A DNA stretch of 64,000 nucleotides. Origin: Propionibacteriaceae bacterium. GTDB lineage: Bacteria; Actinomycetota; Actinomycetes; Propionibacteriales; Propionibacteriaceae. Both the position numbers and the translations under genes were made by a program. Of the stretch, positions 43,666-53,892 are shown piece by piece (position 1 is the stretch's first letter; every line of letters begins with the position of its first letter). The notes beneath the pieces were generated by a model. The model saw only the letters and a program-made list of their open reading frames with translations. It ran no database searches and was not told the DNA's origin. Location of the stretch: NCBI GenBank assembly GCA_009782785.1, contig WRIJ01000002.1:62001-126000 (forward strand). Reading direction: 5' to 3'.

Positions 43666-45947
43666 GAGGCACCCCCCAACAGAATCTTGGTCAACTGATC
43701 GAGGTGTTGCTGCCAGCCCTCACCTTGATCGGGGGCTTCCACCACTGCAGAGGGTGCCACCTTCTTCTTAGGATCGAGCGCAGTAATCAAGCGTTTGCGT
43801 TCCATGGAATCCAGTGATGACAGTACGCGTCTGAGCAACGGAAGATAGTTCACGAAGTCATCCTCCGCCAGGGAGATCAGCCACTGATCGACAGCATCCC
43901 GCAATCCCTCATCGAAGAGCAGGCGTTGTGCTGAGGAGGAGAAGAATCCCTCAAAGAACCCGGCAGCATCCACCGTACTGGTGCCTGGGGAGAGTCGAAG
44001 CCCCACCAATGCCACGACCTGCTGCGCATCCATCACTTCGGCCTCATAGAGCAGTGAGGCAACACATCCTGCTACCCGTGGTGTGGCTTGGGTATCCGCC
44101 AAGATTGCTTCCAAGCCTCCCACCCAGTGGTCCAGGATGTCTTGACTGACGTGGACTAATCGTATAGCCGCCTCCCCGCGAGCCAGCAGGTCCGCAAGAG
44201 TCTTGGCCTCATCGTCATTCAATCCCCGAGCAGCAAACCTCATGGTGACACCTGCTTCGATGACGAGTCGATCAAAGAGGTCCCTCAACGATTCCAGATC
44301 GGTTGGTCGCGCTTGGCCGTACCGCAAAATATTGGCCAAAGGTGGGAAGGTGGAGAGAATGTCGAGGCAGTCACTGGTGAGTGCTGCTCGCTGCCACAGC
44401 AGTGGCAATCCCTGGGCGACAGCCGTGTCCAGGGCCGCAGTCAACGCCTGGTGTATGCCGGTGGCTAGTTCGTTGAGGCTCGTGGCTTCCACAAAGTGCT
44501 CAGCTAGCACACCCGCTGATGCCTGTTCAACGGTGGGCCCGTAGACAAGGTGGGTGACCAGTTCCACCATAAAATCAGGATCGAATTGCAGAACCCAGCG
44601 CTCACGGAAGGTGCCACGGGAGTTCCCTGAGTCAGTCAGGCGCCCCCAGGGAACATTCAAAATATTGAGTCGATGCAACAAGGTGGAGCGGAACAACCCG
44701 GACTCTGATCGCAGATCCACCGACAGGTCCCGTTCCAGTGCTTCGGGTTTCAGATTGGCTTTGCGTGCTTGGGTTTCAAAGTCTGCGATCAGTGGGGCGA
44801 GTGGGGTGTCCGCGGAGATCACACCCACCTCGTTGCCGAGAAGCAGTTCGGTTTCCACCATCCTCCACACGATGGTGTCACCGCCGAAGAGTACCGAGAT
44901 GGCGGCTTCACGCAGTTCCTCAAATCCTGGTTGCGGTCGACCCCGCAAAGCAGCCAACCCTACTGCTAAGCGTTCAGCATCAATGAGTGAGGCCGTCGAA
45001 GCGAGGTGACCTCCTTTGCGTACGACCTGGGCTATTTTCACCAACCAGAGTGACACCATGTCTGTACGGTCACGGTTCTCCCACAGGTGTTTGCACCATC
45101 CGGGTGCCGCCACCCCAGCTCCGTACCCCACAATGTGTGACAGCCGAGGGGAAGTCCAGGGCACCCACGTGAGTTGGGCTTTCTTGCGGGGTAAAGACCC
45201 CACGATGGCGCGGTCCTCAGCTTTGGTGTGTTTGGTGTGAAGAGCGGGTACGTGCCAGGCTCCACACACCACAGCCACCGGACCCGATGCTGTGGCGGCA
45301 CATGATGAGATGGCCAACCGCATGTGAGCTTCGCGTCGTTGCTCACGGACCTCGTCTTCTCCTTCTTTGCTTGACACGTCACGCACCTCAGCCATCGCTA
45401 AAGCGATTGCTTCAAAGATCGGACCAGGATCAGGGTTTTGTTCCACCAGGTCAGCCCACCATGATTCACCATCAGTGTAACCCGCAGCTTCGGCGAGTAC
45501 GCCGATTGGGTCCCGGCGATAGCGGTCCAGGGGGTCGAGTTCCTTGTTTGGTATGGGTTTGTGGTCAGCGGGCTTTGAGGATTCATCGGGCTCGGTGGAT
45601 GTTTCATCATCCACTGTTTCTTGGTCACCCAACAGTGCCGTACTGGGTAGGTCAATGAACTCCAGGTGCGCACCATGGCGTACGGCCCAACACACAGCCT
45701 GATATTCGGGGGAAAACATCGCGAATGGATAGAACGCTGTGTGCGATGGGTTATCAGCAGGATAGGCCAGCAGGGCCACGGGTGGAACCATATCCTCCCG
45801 TGCTAGCAACGGTAGTATCCCCGTTGCATCCGCGGGCCCTTCAACCAGTACGTTCGTGGGCTGCAATTCCTCGAGGGCAGCCAGGAGGGCGCCAGCAGAA
45901 CCGGGTCCGTGATGTCGGATCCCGAAATAGGACACTGGTGCACTCAT
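43662..45947 (-). CDS. DUF5682 family protein
   Basis: 761 residues. The N-terminus, YFGIRHHGPGSAGALLAALE followed by VLVEGPADATGILPLL, is typical of DUF5682 proteins and recalls TraB/ChaN/TIKI-type hydrolase folds, in which the His and Glu would be metal ligands; that relation is a guess. The rest is mostly helical, with AVVCGAWHVPALH (about 225-237) as a second conserved block. Such proteins occur between a MoxR ATPase and a vWA protein in many Actinobacteria. Function is not established. It starts 7 nt after the ATPase gene and overlaps the vWA gene. Confidence 0.8.
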   Translation of the reverse strand: MSAPVSYFGIRHHGPGSAGALLAALEELQPTNVLVEGPADATGILPLLAREDMVPPVALLAYPADNPSHTAFYPFAMFSPEYQAVCWAVRHGAHLEFIDLPSTALLGDQETVDDETSTEPDESSKPADHKPIPNKELDPLDRYRRDPIGVLAEAAGYTDGESWWADLVEQNPDPGPIFEAIALAMAEVRDVSSKEGEDEVREQRREAHMRLAISSCAATASGPVAVVCGAWHVPALHTKHTKAEDRAIVGSLPRKKAQLTWVPWTSPRLSHIVGYGAGVAAPGWCKHLWENRDRTDMVSLWLVKIAQVVRKGGHLASTASLIDAERLAVGLAALRGRPQPGFEELREAAISVLFGGDTIVWRMVETELLLGNEVGVISADTPLAPLIADFETQARKANLKPEALERDLSVDLRSESGLFRSTLLHRLNILNVPWGRLTDSGNSRGTFRERWVLQFDPDFMVELVTHLVYGPTVEQASAGVLAEHFVEATSLNELATGIHQALTAALDTAVAQGLPLLWQRAALTSDCLDILSTFPPLANILRYGQARPTDLESLRDLFDRLVIEAGVTMRFAARGLNDDEAKTLADLLARGEAAIRLVHVSQDILDHWVGGLEAILADTQATPRVAGCVASLLYEAEVMDAQQVVALVGLRLSPGTSTVDAAGFFEGFFSSSAQRLLFDEGLRDAVDQWLISLAEDDFVNYLPLLRRVLSSLDSMERKRLITALDPKKKVAPSAVVEAPDQGEGWQQHLDQLTKILLGGAS

Positions 45948-45954
45948 GGGGTGT

Positions 45955-47031
45955 TTACAGGACGCGGGTCAGAGCTGAATAATAAGCGGAATAGTTTCTA
46001 CGTTCACGCAAAGCGGTCTCCACGTATTCACTCAAGATCGCTGAATCCTGAACAGGGTCTTTGACGATTGCCCCAATCATGGAGGGTGCTAGCTGTTCAG
46101 CATCGAGTTTGTTTTTGTTGAACCACACAGCCTGTGACAACCCACCGATCATGGTGGAGATCGCTTCGGCTGTGGACAGGGTCGAGGAGGGTGTTTTCAG
46201 GGTCACTTTCCCGTCAGCGGTGAGCCCTGATCGTAGTTCTCGGAAAATGGTCAGCACGCGTCGGATTTCATCATCCACATTGCGCGGCACGGGTAGCAGC
46301 AGATCATCTGCCTGTTCTGCGACACGCCTCGACACGATGGATACTTCCTCTTCGAGGGAGTCAGGTAGGGGAAGAACCACCACATTGAAACGACGTTTCA
46401 GCGCACTCGACAACTCGTTGACACCTTTGTCACGATTGTTGGCGGTGGCAATGATATTGAACCCGCGCACAGCATCCACTGCTGTGTTCAGTTCAGGGAT
46501 GGGCATCATTTTTTCGGAGAGTACGGTGATGAGTGTGTCCTGTACATCGGAACCCATACGGGTGAGCTCCTCCAGGCGTACGATCTTGCCCTCAGCCATC
46601 GCCCGAAACAGTGGTGTCTTCACCAGGGCTTCATCACTGGGTCCATGGGCCAAGAGCTGGGCATAATTCCAGCCGTACCTCACCTGATTCTCGTCAGTGC
46701 CCGCCGTACACTGAATAACCATGGTCGAGTCCCCAGTGATCGCAGCCGCAAGATGCTCCGACACCCAAGATTTTGCCGTACCCGGCACCCCCAACAACAA
46801 CAAGGCACGGTCCGTGGCCAAGGTGGCGATAGCTGCCTCAATGAGGCGCCGGTCCCCCACATACTTCGGTGTGATCTCTGTGCGATCACTGGCTCTCCCA
46901 CCCATGAGATAGGTGCATACCGCCTGAGGGGTGAGAACCCAATTCGGTGGACGATCCCCGGTGTCTTTGGCGAGGGCGTTCAACTCATCGGCGTACTTCC
47001 TCTCAGCAGGAAGGCGTAAAACATCAGTCAT
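45955..47031 (-). CDS. MoxR-type AAA+ ATPase
   Basis: 358 residues. Walker A is GVPGTAKS at about residues 81-88. Walker B reads IVRLEELTRM, with Glu in the place of the usual Asp before the catalytic Glu. Sensor 1 is NIIATANNRDKG, and the arginine finger lies in LSSALKRRFN. MoxR ATPases act as chaperones with a vWA partner, which here is encoded two genes downstream. The pore of such rings would remodel a client, perhaps the DUF5682 or DUF5691-like proteins of the same operon. It overlaps the upstream gene by 4 nt. Confidence 0.92.
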   Translation of the reverse strand: MTDVLRLPAERKYADELNALAKDTGDRPPNWVLTPQAVCTYLMGGRASDRTEITPKYVGDRRLIEAAIATLATDRALLLLGVPGTAKSWVSEHLAAAITGDSTMVIQCTAGTDENQVRYGWNYAQLLAHGPSDEALVKTPLFRAMAEGKIVRLEELTRMGSDVQDTLITVLSEKMMPIPELNTAVDAVRGFNIIATANNRDKGVNELSSALKRRFNVVVLPLPDSLEEEVSIVSRRVAEQADDLLLPVPRNVDDEIRRVLTIFRELRSGLTADGKVTLKTPSSTLSTAEAISTMIGGLSQAVWFNKNKLDAEQLAPSMIGAIVKDPVQDSAILSEYVETALRERRNYSAYYSALTRVL

Positions 47032-48473
47032 GGGGACTCCTTATCGACGGCGGCAGCTTCCCCCAGAGAAGCAACAAGTCTTAAATAGGCGAGTTCACTA
47101 TCACTATACTGCTCGGGGGAGAGTCTCTCCAATATCGCAGAAGCTGCCTCAGGTGTGCAGACATGACCAAGAGCTCGTAGAGATATCCTGGGCAAAGGTG
47201 AATCATCATCGAGGAACCCAATATCTTCTGGGCGAGCAAAACCGGAAGGGAACTGGCTCCAGGGACCCAGGTAGCCGTCACTCAGAGTTTTCGTACGGAA
47301 AACCTCACGAACAACATCAGTGGTGGCACGGTCTAAGAGGAACCCCCAGGCATCCATGGTGGAGAGAAAATACTCATCGATATCAGCAGTGGACGCGGTT
47401 TTATTCACCATAGTGGTCCAGTCAAATCTCAACTCCCAGGAAGAACAACGTGCTCTCACCAGGTCACGTGAACTCACCTGGAGAGCCTTGCTCAGGTCAG
47501 CAAGACTCGTTGGCACATATCGCGCGCTAAAATAGGCATCCGTAAAAAAAGTGCGGGAGTGGGGCTGCCTTAAACGCTTTTTCAGTAGTCTTTTTAATCT
47601 CCTTGATTCTGGTAGCAGACGCTTGAAACGCCAATTACTTTCGGCCGCATAAACAATGTTTCCTTGGATGCGGAAAGCTGCGCGCAGGTCGGCAAGTTCT
47701 TGCTCAGAAGCAGTGCTCACACCAAGACGGCTCAGTAGCTTCGAGGCTGTTCCCCGGGCAAAGAAATCATGATCCTCGTAACAGGAGGTGAGGTAGTCAC
47801 GATCACTGTCCGACAGGTTCGTTCCCAGAACTTCTATCAGTTGTTCCTGCTGGTCTGGTGTTGCTTGGGCGGCATCGTGAGCGATCAAGTCTCGCGCCTG
47901 GTCTGGGTCTGCCACACGCATTTCTTTGAGTTGGAGGACTCGGCGGTCAAATCTTTGCTTGATGACTTCCTCTTTTTTAGCTTTCCCACGAAATTCGTGC
48001 CACCACTGGAAACCCCCGGAAACAATCCCGGTATGGTCGGCCCATTCTTGCCATGGATCATACGTGGTGGAGTCAGGCAAATCCTCTCCAAACCAGCGAC
48101 GTGCTTCAACTAATGGTGTGCGAGGAAACCAGTCAAAGGGGTGAGCAACAAACCCATAGGAGGCGACACGTTCCAGCAATTCTCCCGCCTGACCTGGTTC
48201 GAGGCAGTTTCGGAAAAACTCCCGACAGTTTTCTGGCATGGGTGGCTTATCCAACTGTGGCAGTTCGGTGATGTTCACCTGATCAAAGTCAGGCACCTGC
48301 GGGCGCAGGGTAAAATCAATACACCAACTAGCAATTGCGACCAGTACCCGTTCGCGTTCCTCATCGTTGAGATGATCCAGGGTTTGTGACCATTGTGGAA
48401 CGTGAGCACTGGCAGGTCGCCCAAGTAGCCACTGGGATGTCATGGCAGCGACAGATTCGGTGATTGAGGTCAT
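47028..48473 (-). CDS. DUF5691-like protein, paralogue D
   Basis: 481 residues, mostly helical and HEAT-like. Landmarks shared with the three paralogues further upstream are WLLGRPASAHVPQW near the start, RPQVPDFDQVNITELPQLDK then ENCREFFRNCL (about 75-85), a FVAHPFDWFP segment, LSRLGVSTASEQELADLRAAF (about 245), and a SLGEAA end. In related Actinobacteria a single DUF5691 gene lies between a SWIM-protein gene and the MoxR gene, and this copy holds that place. Its function is unknown; a scaffold or client of the ATPase is a reasonable guess. Confidence 0.72.
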   Translation of the reverse strand: MTSITESVAAMTSQWLLGRPASAHVPQWSQTLDHLNDEERERVLVAIASWCIDFTLRPQVPDFDQVNITELPQLDKPPMPENCREFFRNCLEPGQAGELLERVASYGFVAHPFDWFPRTPLVEARRWFGEDLPDSTTYDPWQEWADHTGIVSGGFQWWHEFRGKAKKEEVIKQRFDRRVLQLKEMRVADPDQARDLIAHDAAQATPDQQEQLIEVLGTNLSDSDRDYLTSCYEDHDFFARGTASKLLSRLGVSTASEQELADLRAAFRIQGNIVYAAESNWRFKRLLPESRRLKRLLKKRLRQPHSRTFFTDAYFSARYVPTSLADLSKALQVSSRDLVRARCSSWELRFDWTTMVNKTASTADIDEYFLSTMDAWGFLLDRATTDVVREVFRTKTLSDGYLGPWSQFPSGFARPEDIGFLDDDSPLPRISLRALGHVCTPEAASAILERLSPEQYSDSELAYLRLVASLGEAAAVDKESP

Positions 48474-49513
48474 GAAATTGCTAAGTTCCCATCGTCATCC
48501 AGTGAGTATTTAATTCTCCCATGGGCGGTTTGGGATTCCAGCAGTGTCAGATAATACCCATCCCATATGCCCACTGTTTGATGGGGAACCATGGCATCAG
48601 CGAGAAGGCTTCTGTTGATGATAAGTCTTGCTCGACAGGGAAGTCCCGCCCCTGTGTCGGATATCCACCAATAGTCCATCCACGTGCCACTATCCGCTGA
48701 TCTGATCATCTCAATAAAGCGCCCGCGAGGCAGCAGCAGTGGATAGTTCTGCGCCCACGGCAGGGCTTGAGTGTAGGGAAGAATCTGGGTGAGCGGATCA
48801 TCAAAAATTCGCTGAGGCCATGGACGTTCGCCCCTGGCGACACTCAGGGTCTCGACGACTGCTTCCAAAGGTAGTGGACCTGGATAGAAAACCATCGTGC
48901 CTTCGTACTGTATGCCCACCGTGTAAGGGCTCTCTTCGCGTTCCATCACGGCAGGGTAAACGATGAGAGCAAATTGCGGAAAGGCAGGATCACCTGGCTC
49001 TTCAGATGACTGCTCTAGCAGCCAGGGTGTGGTTTGTGGCGTGATGCTGAGAAACCAGGACGCATGGGTAGCCATGTCATCGTGACCAGCCAAGGCGGTT
49101 TCACCAAGATACTCCCATCGTCCGGTGAGACGCAGAGCATCAGGGTCTTTCAGAACATCCTCTTGAGAGGGATATGTGGTGACATATCGGTTCAAGAATT
49201 GACTGTCTGGATCATCGCGCCACGCCCTGACAAGAGCAACAAGTTTGCCGAATTCACGGATCACCGCTTGTGGTCTTTGTTCAGGTTCCACAGCGAGTAT
49301 TCGCTTGGGGATCCCATCGATGCGTGAAGCGAGTGCTGTTACTTTCCTATCAATCAATCGATCAGCAATATGTCGGCAGTTCTCATCAATCACATCGAGG
49401 AATTTGAGGATCCCCAAAGACAGTTGGTCACTGACCCATTTGTCCAGATCATCCAAGGCCTCAGCGACACCCTCCTGTGTCATCTGAGGTTCCCTAGGCA
49501 TGAAGACCAGCAT
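48470..49513 (-). CDS. SWIM-protein paralogue lacking the zinc finger
   Basis: 347 residues. It matches residues about 155-496 of the protein at 53889-55379 from near its start: EALDDLDKWVSDQLSLGILKF against EGLDELDQWISDQLSLGILKF, and to the end (VGIWDGYYLTLLES against FGLWDGFSLTLLSA). The N-terminal CxCx(n)CxH finger is absent. ATG 49513 has AAGGGA 5 nt upstream, so the short form seems to be made as such. It overlaps the DUF5691-like gene D by 4 nt. It appears to be a duplicate that lost the finger, or a deliberate finger-less partner. Confidence 0.75.
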   Translation of the reverse strand: MLVFMPREPQMTQEGVAEALDDLDKWVSDQLSLGILKFLDVIDENCRHIADRLIDRKVTALASRIDGIPKRILAVEPEQRPQAVIREFGKLVALVRAWRDDPDSQFLNRYVTTYPSQEDVLKDPDALRLTGRWEYLGETALAGHDDMATHASWFLSITPQTTPWLLEQSSEEPGDPAFPQFALIVYPAVMEREESPYTVGIQYEGTMVFYPGPLPLEAVVETLSVARGERPWPQRIFDDPLTQILPYTQALPWAQNYPLLLPRGRFIEMIRSADSGTWMDYWWISDTGAGLPCRARLIINRSLLADAMVPHQTVGIWDGYYLTLLESQTAHGRIKYSLDDDGNLAIS

Positions 49514-49547
49514 ATCCCTTCACACAATGGCTGAGTTCCCCATACCA

Positions 49548-49633
49548 GTCATTCCGTGCGAAGTCACGGAATCCAGACTCAGCAGTCGAACAGATGTGGA
49601 TTCTGGACCCTGCGACTTCGCGCAGGGTGACGG
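49548..49633. repeat. REP-like paired hairpin element inside the MoxR block
   Basis: Left stem ATTCCGTG/CACGGAAT, the same covarying form as at 4098, and right stem ACCCTGCG/CGCAGGGT. It splits the nine-gene block into an upstream four-gene set and a downstream five-gene set, the only break larger than 10 nt. Confidence 0.85.
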
Positions 49634-49655
49634 GGGTTGGTTGCGCTGAGGGAGG

Positions 49656-51065
49656 TCATGCCAATTCTTGCACCAGTGATCGGGAAGCCTCACCTAGGGC
49701 AACAACAAGGTTGAGTGGAGCCATGTCTTGTTGGCTAAGCTTTTTGGGCGAGAATTGAGTCAACAATTCTTGGGCCAACTCAGGTGGCGCAACCCAGGCC
49801 AGTGGCCCAATGAATTTGTTGTCACGGGCGCGGGCTTGGGATATTTTCACACACGACTCCCACCGAAAATCATTCCACTGCGCAATACCCGGTCGTACAT
49901 CATATAAAGACCGGTGGAGACCTTGGGTGATGAACGCAGACATCACCTTGCGTTGAGTGGTTGTGGAGGCACGCTCGAGTAGTGGTCCGGTAAACACAAA
50001 CTCCAAGTCAGCATCTTTCTTACCATTCCACGAGTATTCAGCAAGGAGCCTGTCACACAACACGTCAACATGATCTTGGGAAGCCGACTGGGCAACCGAG
50101 ACAATGAATGGACCACCCACACCACCACCCAGATCCCACGTTTCAACAAGCTCATCAGGGGTGACCTCAAGAGCAATACTGAGTTCCGCCAGTGTTCCCT
50201 GCCTGATCATGGTCCCCAATTGTTTCTGGTGGCTCTCACCCACGATGGACAACTGCTGAACCCCAATAACTCCTCCATGTCCACCATCGGAAACAGTGAG
50301 CAACCGACGCATCTTATCCAATCTGTCTTCACTGGTGGCTGCGACACCCAAACGCCCCAGTAACCACACAGCCCACTGACTCACCATTCCATCGTGATCA
50401 TTCACGACGGAAAACAGGTAGTCATGGTCATCTTCGGTGAGGTTGATAGCGAAGGTTTTGAGCAACAAGCTGAGGCGCTCTTTACTGCGCACTTCATGAC
50501 CATGATTCACCATCAATTGCCTGGCTCGCCCAGGTTCCGTGATTCGCATCGCAGCGAGTTGAGCCTGCCTGAGAGGGGGCCACGTCTTACTCCATGTTTC
50601 CTCGGTCAGCTCCTGGTATCTCCATGGAATGCGCCCGTGGGTGTAAATCCACTGAAACCAGGGAAGGTATGTTTCAGGGCAATCAGGGATTCTGTCCGAT
50701 CCCGGCCACCCCCAATCTGCCACGTGAACCGTGTAACCATAAGCGTCAATAAGATGGACCAGTTTCTCCGTTGGTACGCTGAAATGTTTCAAGCAGAGAC
50801 GAAACAGTTCCCGACAATTCTCATCCAGCATGGGTTTGCTCAACACTGGTATCGCACACAGTTGGTCAGTGTTGTCAGGCAGTACGGGGCGTACGGCCAC
50901 CTCGGCGTACTGCCCAGCGAGGGCAACCAAACCCCTCTCCTGCTCCTCGGGGGTCCCTTCACCCAGAGCACTCGACCACTGGTCGGGTGCATGTCTGACA
51001 GCAGAGCGACCGATCACCCAATCGGCTTTCATCGCAGGAAGACACGTGGCAGGAGTAGTCATCAC
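49656..51065 (-). CDS. DUF5691-like protein, paralogue C
   Basis: 469 residues. It shares with the neighbouring copies the DWVIGRSAVRHAPDQWSSAL start, EEQERGLVALAGQYAEVAVR, LPDNTDQLCAIPVLSKPML, ENCRELFRLCL, LLGRLGVAATSEDRLDKMRR and the LVVALGEASRSLVQEL end. The first 130 residues are much closer to copies A and B than to D, so A-C arose from a recent local duplication. It overlaps copy B by one base. No catalytic motif is visible. Confidence 0.72.
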   Translation of the reverse strand: MMTTPATCLPAMKADWVIGRSAVRHAPDQWSSALGEGTPEEQERGLVALAGQYAEVAVRPVLPDNTDQLCAIPVLSKPMLDENCRELFRLCLKHFSVPTEKLVHLIDAYGYTVHVADWGWPGSDRIPDCPETYLPWFQWIYTHGRIPWRYQELTEETWSKTWPPLRQAQLAAMRITEPGRARQLMVNHGHEVRSKERLSLLLKTFAINLTEDDHDYLFSVVNDHDGMVSQWAVWLLGRLGVAATSEDRLDKMRRLLTVSDGGHGGVIGVQQLSIVGESHQKQLGTMIRQGTLAELSIALEVTPDELVETWDLGGGVGGPFIVSVAQSASQDHVDVLCDRLLAEYSWNGKKDADLEFVFTGPLLERASTTTQRKVMSAFITQGLHRSLYDVRPGIAQWNDFRWESCVKISQARARDNKFIGPLAWVAPPELAQELLTQFSPKKLSQQDMAPLNLVVALGEASRSLVQELA

Positions 51066-52465
51066 TACTCCTGTGCCAACGATGGGGAAGCCTCGCCCAA
51101 AGCAACAACCAGTTTCAGGGGAGCCACCATCATGTCACTGGCATCACTGAACCACGTACCCCTCAGGAGCCGAGCGGCGACCTTGGGTGTGGAAACGAAG
51201 GCGAGCTGACTGGCCAGGTTGTATTTATTATGGCCCAATCTCAGGTGAAAGGAGACGGCAACGAAATTAACATCAATCACACGAGCGATACCTGGTGACA
51301 TATCGAAAAAATAATGGAAGTTGTCAGTCGCACCGGTGAGTTTGGAAATAACATGACGAAGGGTCTTTGTTGAGGCGCGAGACAACAGGGATGAGGTAAA
51401 GTCCCACACCAAAGGACGCCCCATTTCCTGTGGTGTCCGCTTCACATTCAGGCACCGCATCACCAGTGCATCAACATCCACCGAGCTCCCAGATAGGGCT
51501 ACCATGTCGAGGAAAGAATCAAAAAGTTCAGTTCGCTTCTTCCACTTTTCCACAATAAAACCGGTGTCCAAATTGAGTGCCCTGCCCAGATCAACAAGAG
51601 TAGTATTCGCGAGTTTCTCTCTCCGAAAGATAATGTCTCTGGTTTCCATCCCTGACGGAACTTTCAGAAAGATGTTCCCAGAGGATTCATGGTGAACAGT
51701 GAAGAAATTCCTCAAATCCACCAGTTGGGACTCGGTTGCCGTGCTCACACCCAACCGACTCAAATAGGCTGAGGCTTGGTGTCTCACCGGGTCAGGAAAA
51801 TCACTTATCAGCCACAAGAGAAAATCCTGGTCGCGTTCAGTGAGATGAGGCTCAACAACACTCACCAAATGCTTCTGCTCAGCTGGAGTGTGGTCGTTCA
51901 GGAAAGAGGAAATCAGCCCATGGGTGCGTTCAGGATCGATCCGATGCAAGGCCCTCAGACGAGCAATTCTTGCTGGTGGCCACATGCCACGCCAGGACTC
52001 CAGCGTTATGTCGGGATACTCCCATGGAACAAGTCCTGAGGTTTCTGCCCAATGAATCCACGGAAGATAAGTCTCCAAGTGAGCATAGGCATCTCCATCT
52101 TTCACACCAGGGAACCAGTCATAAGGGTGAGCAGTGAAACCATAATGGTCAACGATGGTGAGGACTCTGCCCACGTCCATTCCAGGTGTTTGACATGAAA
52201 GGCGAAACAGCTCCCGACAATCATCAGGCAACATGGGTTTGCTGAGAATAGGAAGGTCCAATGATGGTCGTGCTGTGTCCGGCAGTACGGGGCGTACGGC
52301 CACCTCACCGTACTGCCCAGCGAGGGCAACCAAGCGTCTCTCCTGCTCCTCGGGTGTCCCCTCATCAAGAGTGTTCGACCACTGATGAGGCGCATGTGTC
52401 GCAGCGGAACGACCGATCATCCAATCGTTTCTCATTGCTGGAAGACATGTGGCAGGGGAAGTCAT
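51065..52465 (-). CDS. DUF5691-like protein, paralogue B
   Basis: 466 residues with the same plan: NDWMIGRSAATHAPHQWSNT, EEQERRLVALAGQYGEVAVR, DDCRELFRLSC, YGFTAHPYDWFPG, SRLGVSTATESQLVDLRNFF and VVALGEASPSLAQE. The start regions of copies B and C are nearly the same at the DNA level as well (for example around 50880-51060 and 52270-52450). Overlaps: 4 nt with copy A and one base with copy C. Function unknown. Confidence 0.72.
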   Translation of the reverse strand: MTSPATCLPAMRNDWMIGRSAATHAPHQWSNTLDEGTPEEQERRLVALAGQYGEVAVRPVLPDTARPSLDLPILSKPMLPDDCRELFRLSCQTPGMDVGRVLTIVDHYGFTAHPYDWFPGVKDGDAYAHLETYLPWIHWAETSGLVPWEYPDITLESWRGMWPPARIARLRALHRIDPERTHGLISSFLNDHTPAEQKHLVSVVEPHLTERDQDFLLWLISDFPDPVRHQASAYLSRLGVSTATESQLVDLRNFFTVHHESSGNIFLKVPSGMETRDIIFRREKLANTTLVDLGRALNLDTGFIVEKWKKRTELFDSFLDMVALSGSSVDVDALVMRCLNVKRTPQEMGRPLVWDFTSSLLSRASTKTLRHVISKLTGATDNFHYFFDMSPGIARVIDVNFVAVSFHLRLGHNKYNLASQLAFVSTPKVAARLLRGTWFSDASDMMVAPLKLVVALGEASPSLAQE

Positions 52466-53892
52466 GTCGGCTCCTGTGAAGGCAGAGATCGGGAGGCTTC
52501 GCTCAGGGCGACAACAAGACTCAAAGGAGCCAGGTTCTCTCCAGGGGTGTAGATGGATGGGAATCTCTCCAGCAACTTGGCTGCGATCTGGGGGGAGGCA
52601 ATGAAAGCAAACGAATCCTCGTAGGTGACATAAGTCTCGACGAAATACATGTTCACTGAAGTGAGGCAGCTTTCACTCCATTGGGAGAATTCGGGGCGCA
52701 TCTTGAACATCAGATCAGATATGTAGTTCACATCATGCGGATGCCGAGACAGGGTTCTCACCATTCGCTGAAGAACCTCTGTGGAAGCGCGAGCGAGAAA
52801 AGGTTGAGTGAGATTGAACATAAGATCACGACCTTGCTTTGATACATCTGGGCCACGTCGCCACTCGCGAAGAATTTTGGCCACAATCCGATCAAAGAGA
52901 ACATCGACCATCGCTTGTGAACCCGATTCAGCGATCCAATCAAACAGATATTGTGGGTAGTGATCAAGATCCCACATCCTGGCTAGTTTCTCCATACTGA
53001 CCCCTAAAACATTACTAAGATCAGCTTGGGTGGCCATCTCACTGCCCCAGCCAGAGCCATAGCGGAAAACCTGGTGGGGAAAGCCAGTAATTGTCAGCTG
53101 ACCATGCCTACGCGCAACAGGAAACGCCTCTCTCAGCGGTTTGCTCAGTGATTGAGTTGACGTGGAGACACCTAATCGACTCAGCAGGTTGGCAGCCTCC
53201 CACCTGATACCGGGGCGTACTGTGGCTCTTGCGTAGCGGATTTTCTCGAGATCGCTTTGGTCGTCGTCAGTGAGATTGACTGACAAAATGCTCACCAGTT
53301 TCACTATCTGATCCTCGTCATCCTCCTTGAGATGCTTGAGAATCAACCCACGTGCTCGCGCAGGCTCTGCTGCCCGCATTTCTCGCAGTAGCTGGTGGCG
53401 AAGAGGAGGCCAGATGCTATACCAGGTTTCCTCGGTCAACTCCGGACATTCCCAGGGGGTACGCCCACCTGTTTCCACCCAATGAAACCATGGAAGATAG
53501 CTCGGATGACCACCTGGAAGATCACTGTCAGGTTGGGGTAACCAGTCGAGTGGGTGAGCTGTGAAACCATAGTATTCAACAAGGTCCAAGAGTCGCCCCT
53601 CAATCTTCGCTGGATGCTGTGGGGAGATACGAAAAAACTCGCGAGATTCAGCGGGCATCGTTGGTTTGCTCAGCACAGGTATCGGGCACAGTTCGTCAAT
53701 GTTATCCGGCAGTACGGGACGTACTGCTATCTCAGAATATTGCCCAGCGAGGGCAACCAAACCCCTCTCCTGGTCTTCTGGGGTGGCATCCCGCAGAAGA
53801 GACAACAACTGCTGGGGCACTCGATCTGCAGCTGGACGGCCCAGGAGCCAATTGACTCTCATAGCGGGGAGCGCTTCGCGAAAGGTATTCAC
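52462..53892 (-). CDS. DUF5691-like protein, paralogue A
   Basis: 476 residues, first of the duplicated series after the SWIM gene. Landmarks are WLLGRPAADRVPQQLLSLLR, DQERGLVALAGQYSEIAVR, AESREFFRISP, YGFTAHPLDWLPQ, LSRLGVSTSTQSLSKPLREAF and LVVALSEASRSLPSQE. The Cys of the NCRE motif seen in the other copies is Ser here. It overlaps the SWIM gene and copy B by 4 nt each. Function unknown. Confidence 0.72.
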   Translation of the reverse strand: MNTFREALPAMRVNWLLGRPAADRVPQQLLSLLRDATPEDQERGLVALAGQYSEIAVRPVLPDNIDELCPIPVLSKPTMPAESREFFRISPQHPAKIEGRLLDLVEYYGFTAHPLDWLPQPDSDLPGGHPSYLPWFHWVETGGRTPWECPELTEETWYSIWPPLRHQLLREMRAAEPARARGLILKHLKEDDEDQIVKLVSILSVNLTDDDQSDLEKIRYARATVRPGIRWEAANLLSRLGVSTSTQSLSKPLREAFPVARRHGQLTITGFPHQVFRYGSGWGSEMATQADLSNVLGVSMEKLARMWDLDHYPQYLFDWIAESGSQAMVDVLFDRIVAKILREWRRGPDVSKQGRDLMFNLTQPFLARASTEVLQRMVRTLSRHPHDVNYISDLMFKMRPEFSQWSESCLTSVNMYFVETYVTYEDSFAFIASPQIAAKLLERFPSIYTPGENLAPLSLVVALSEASRSLPSQEPT

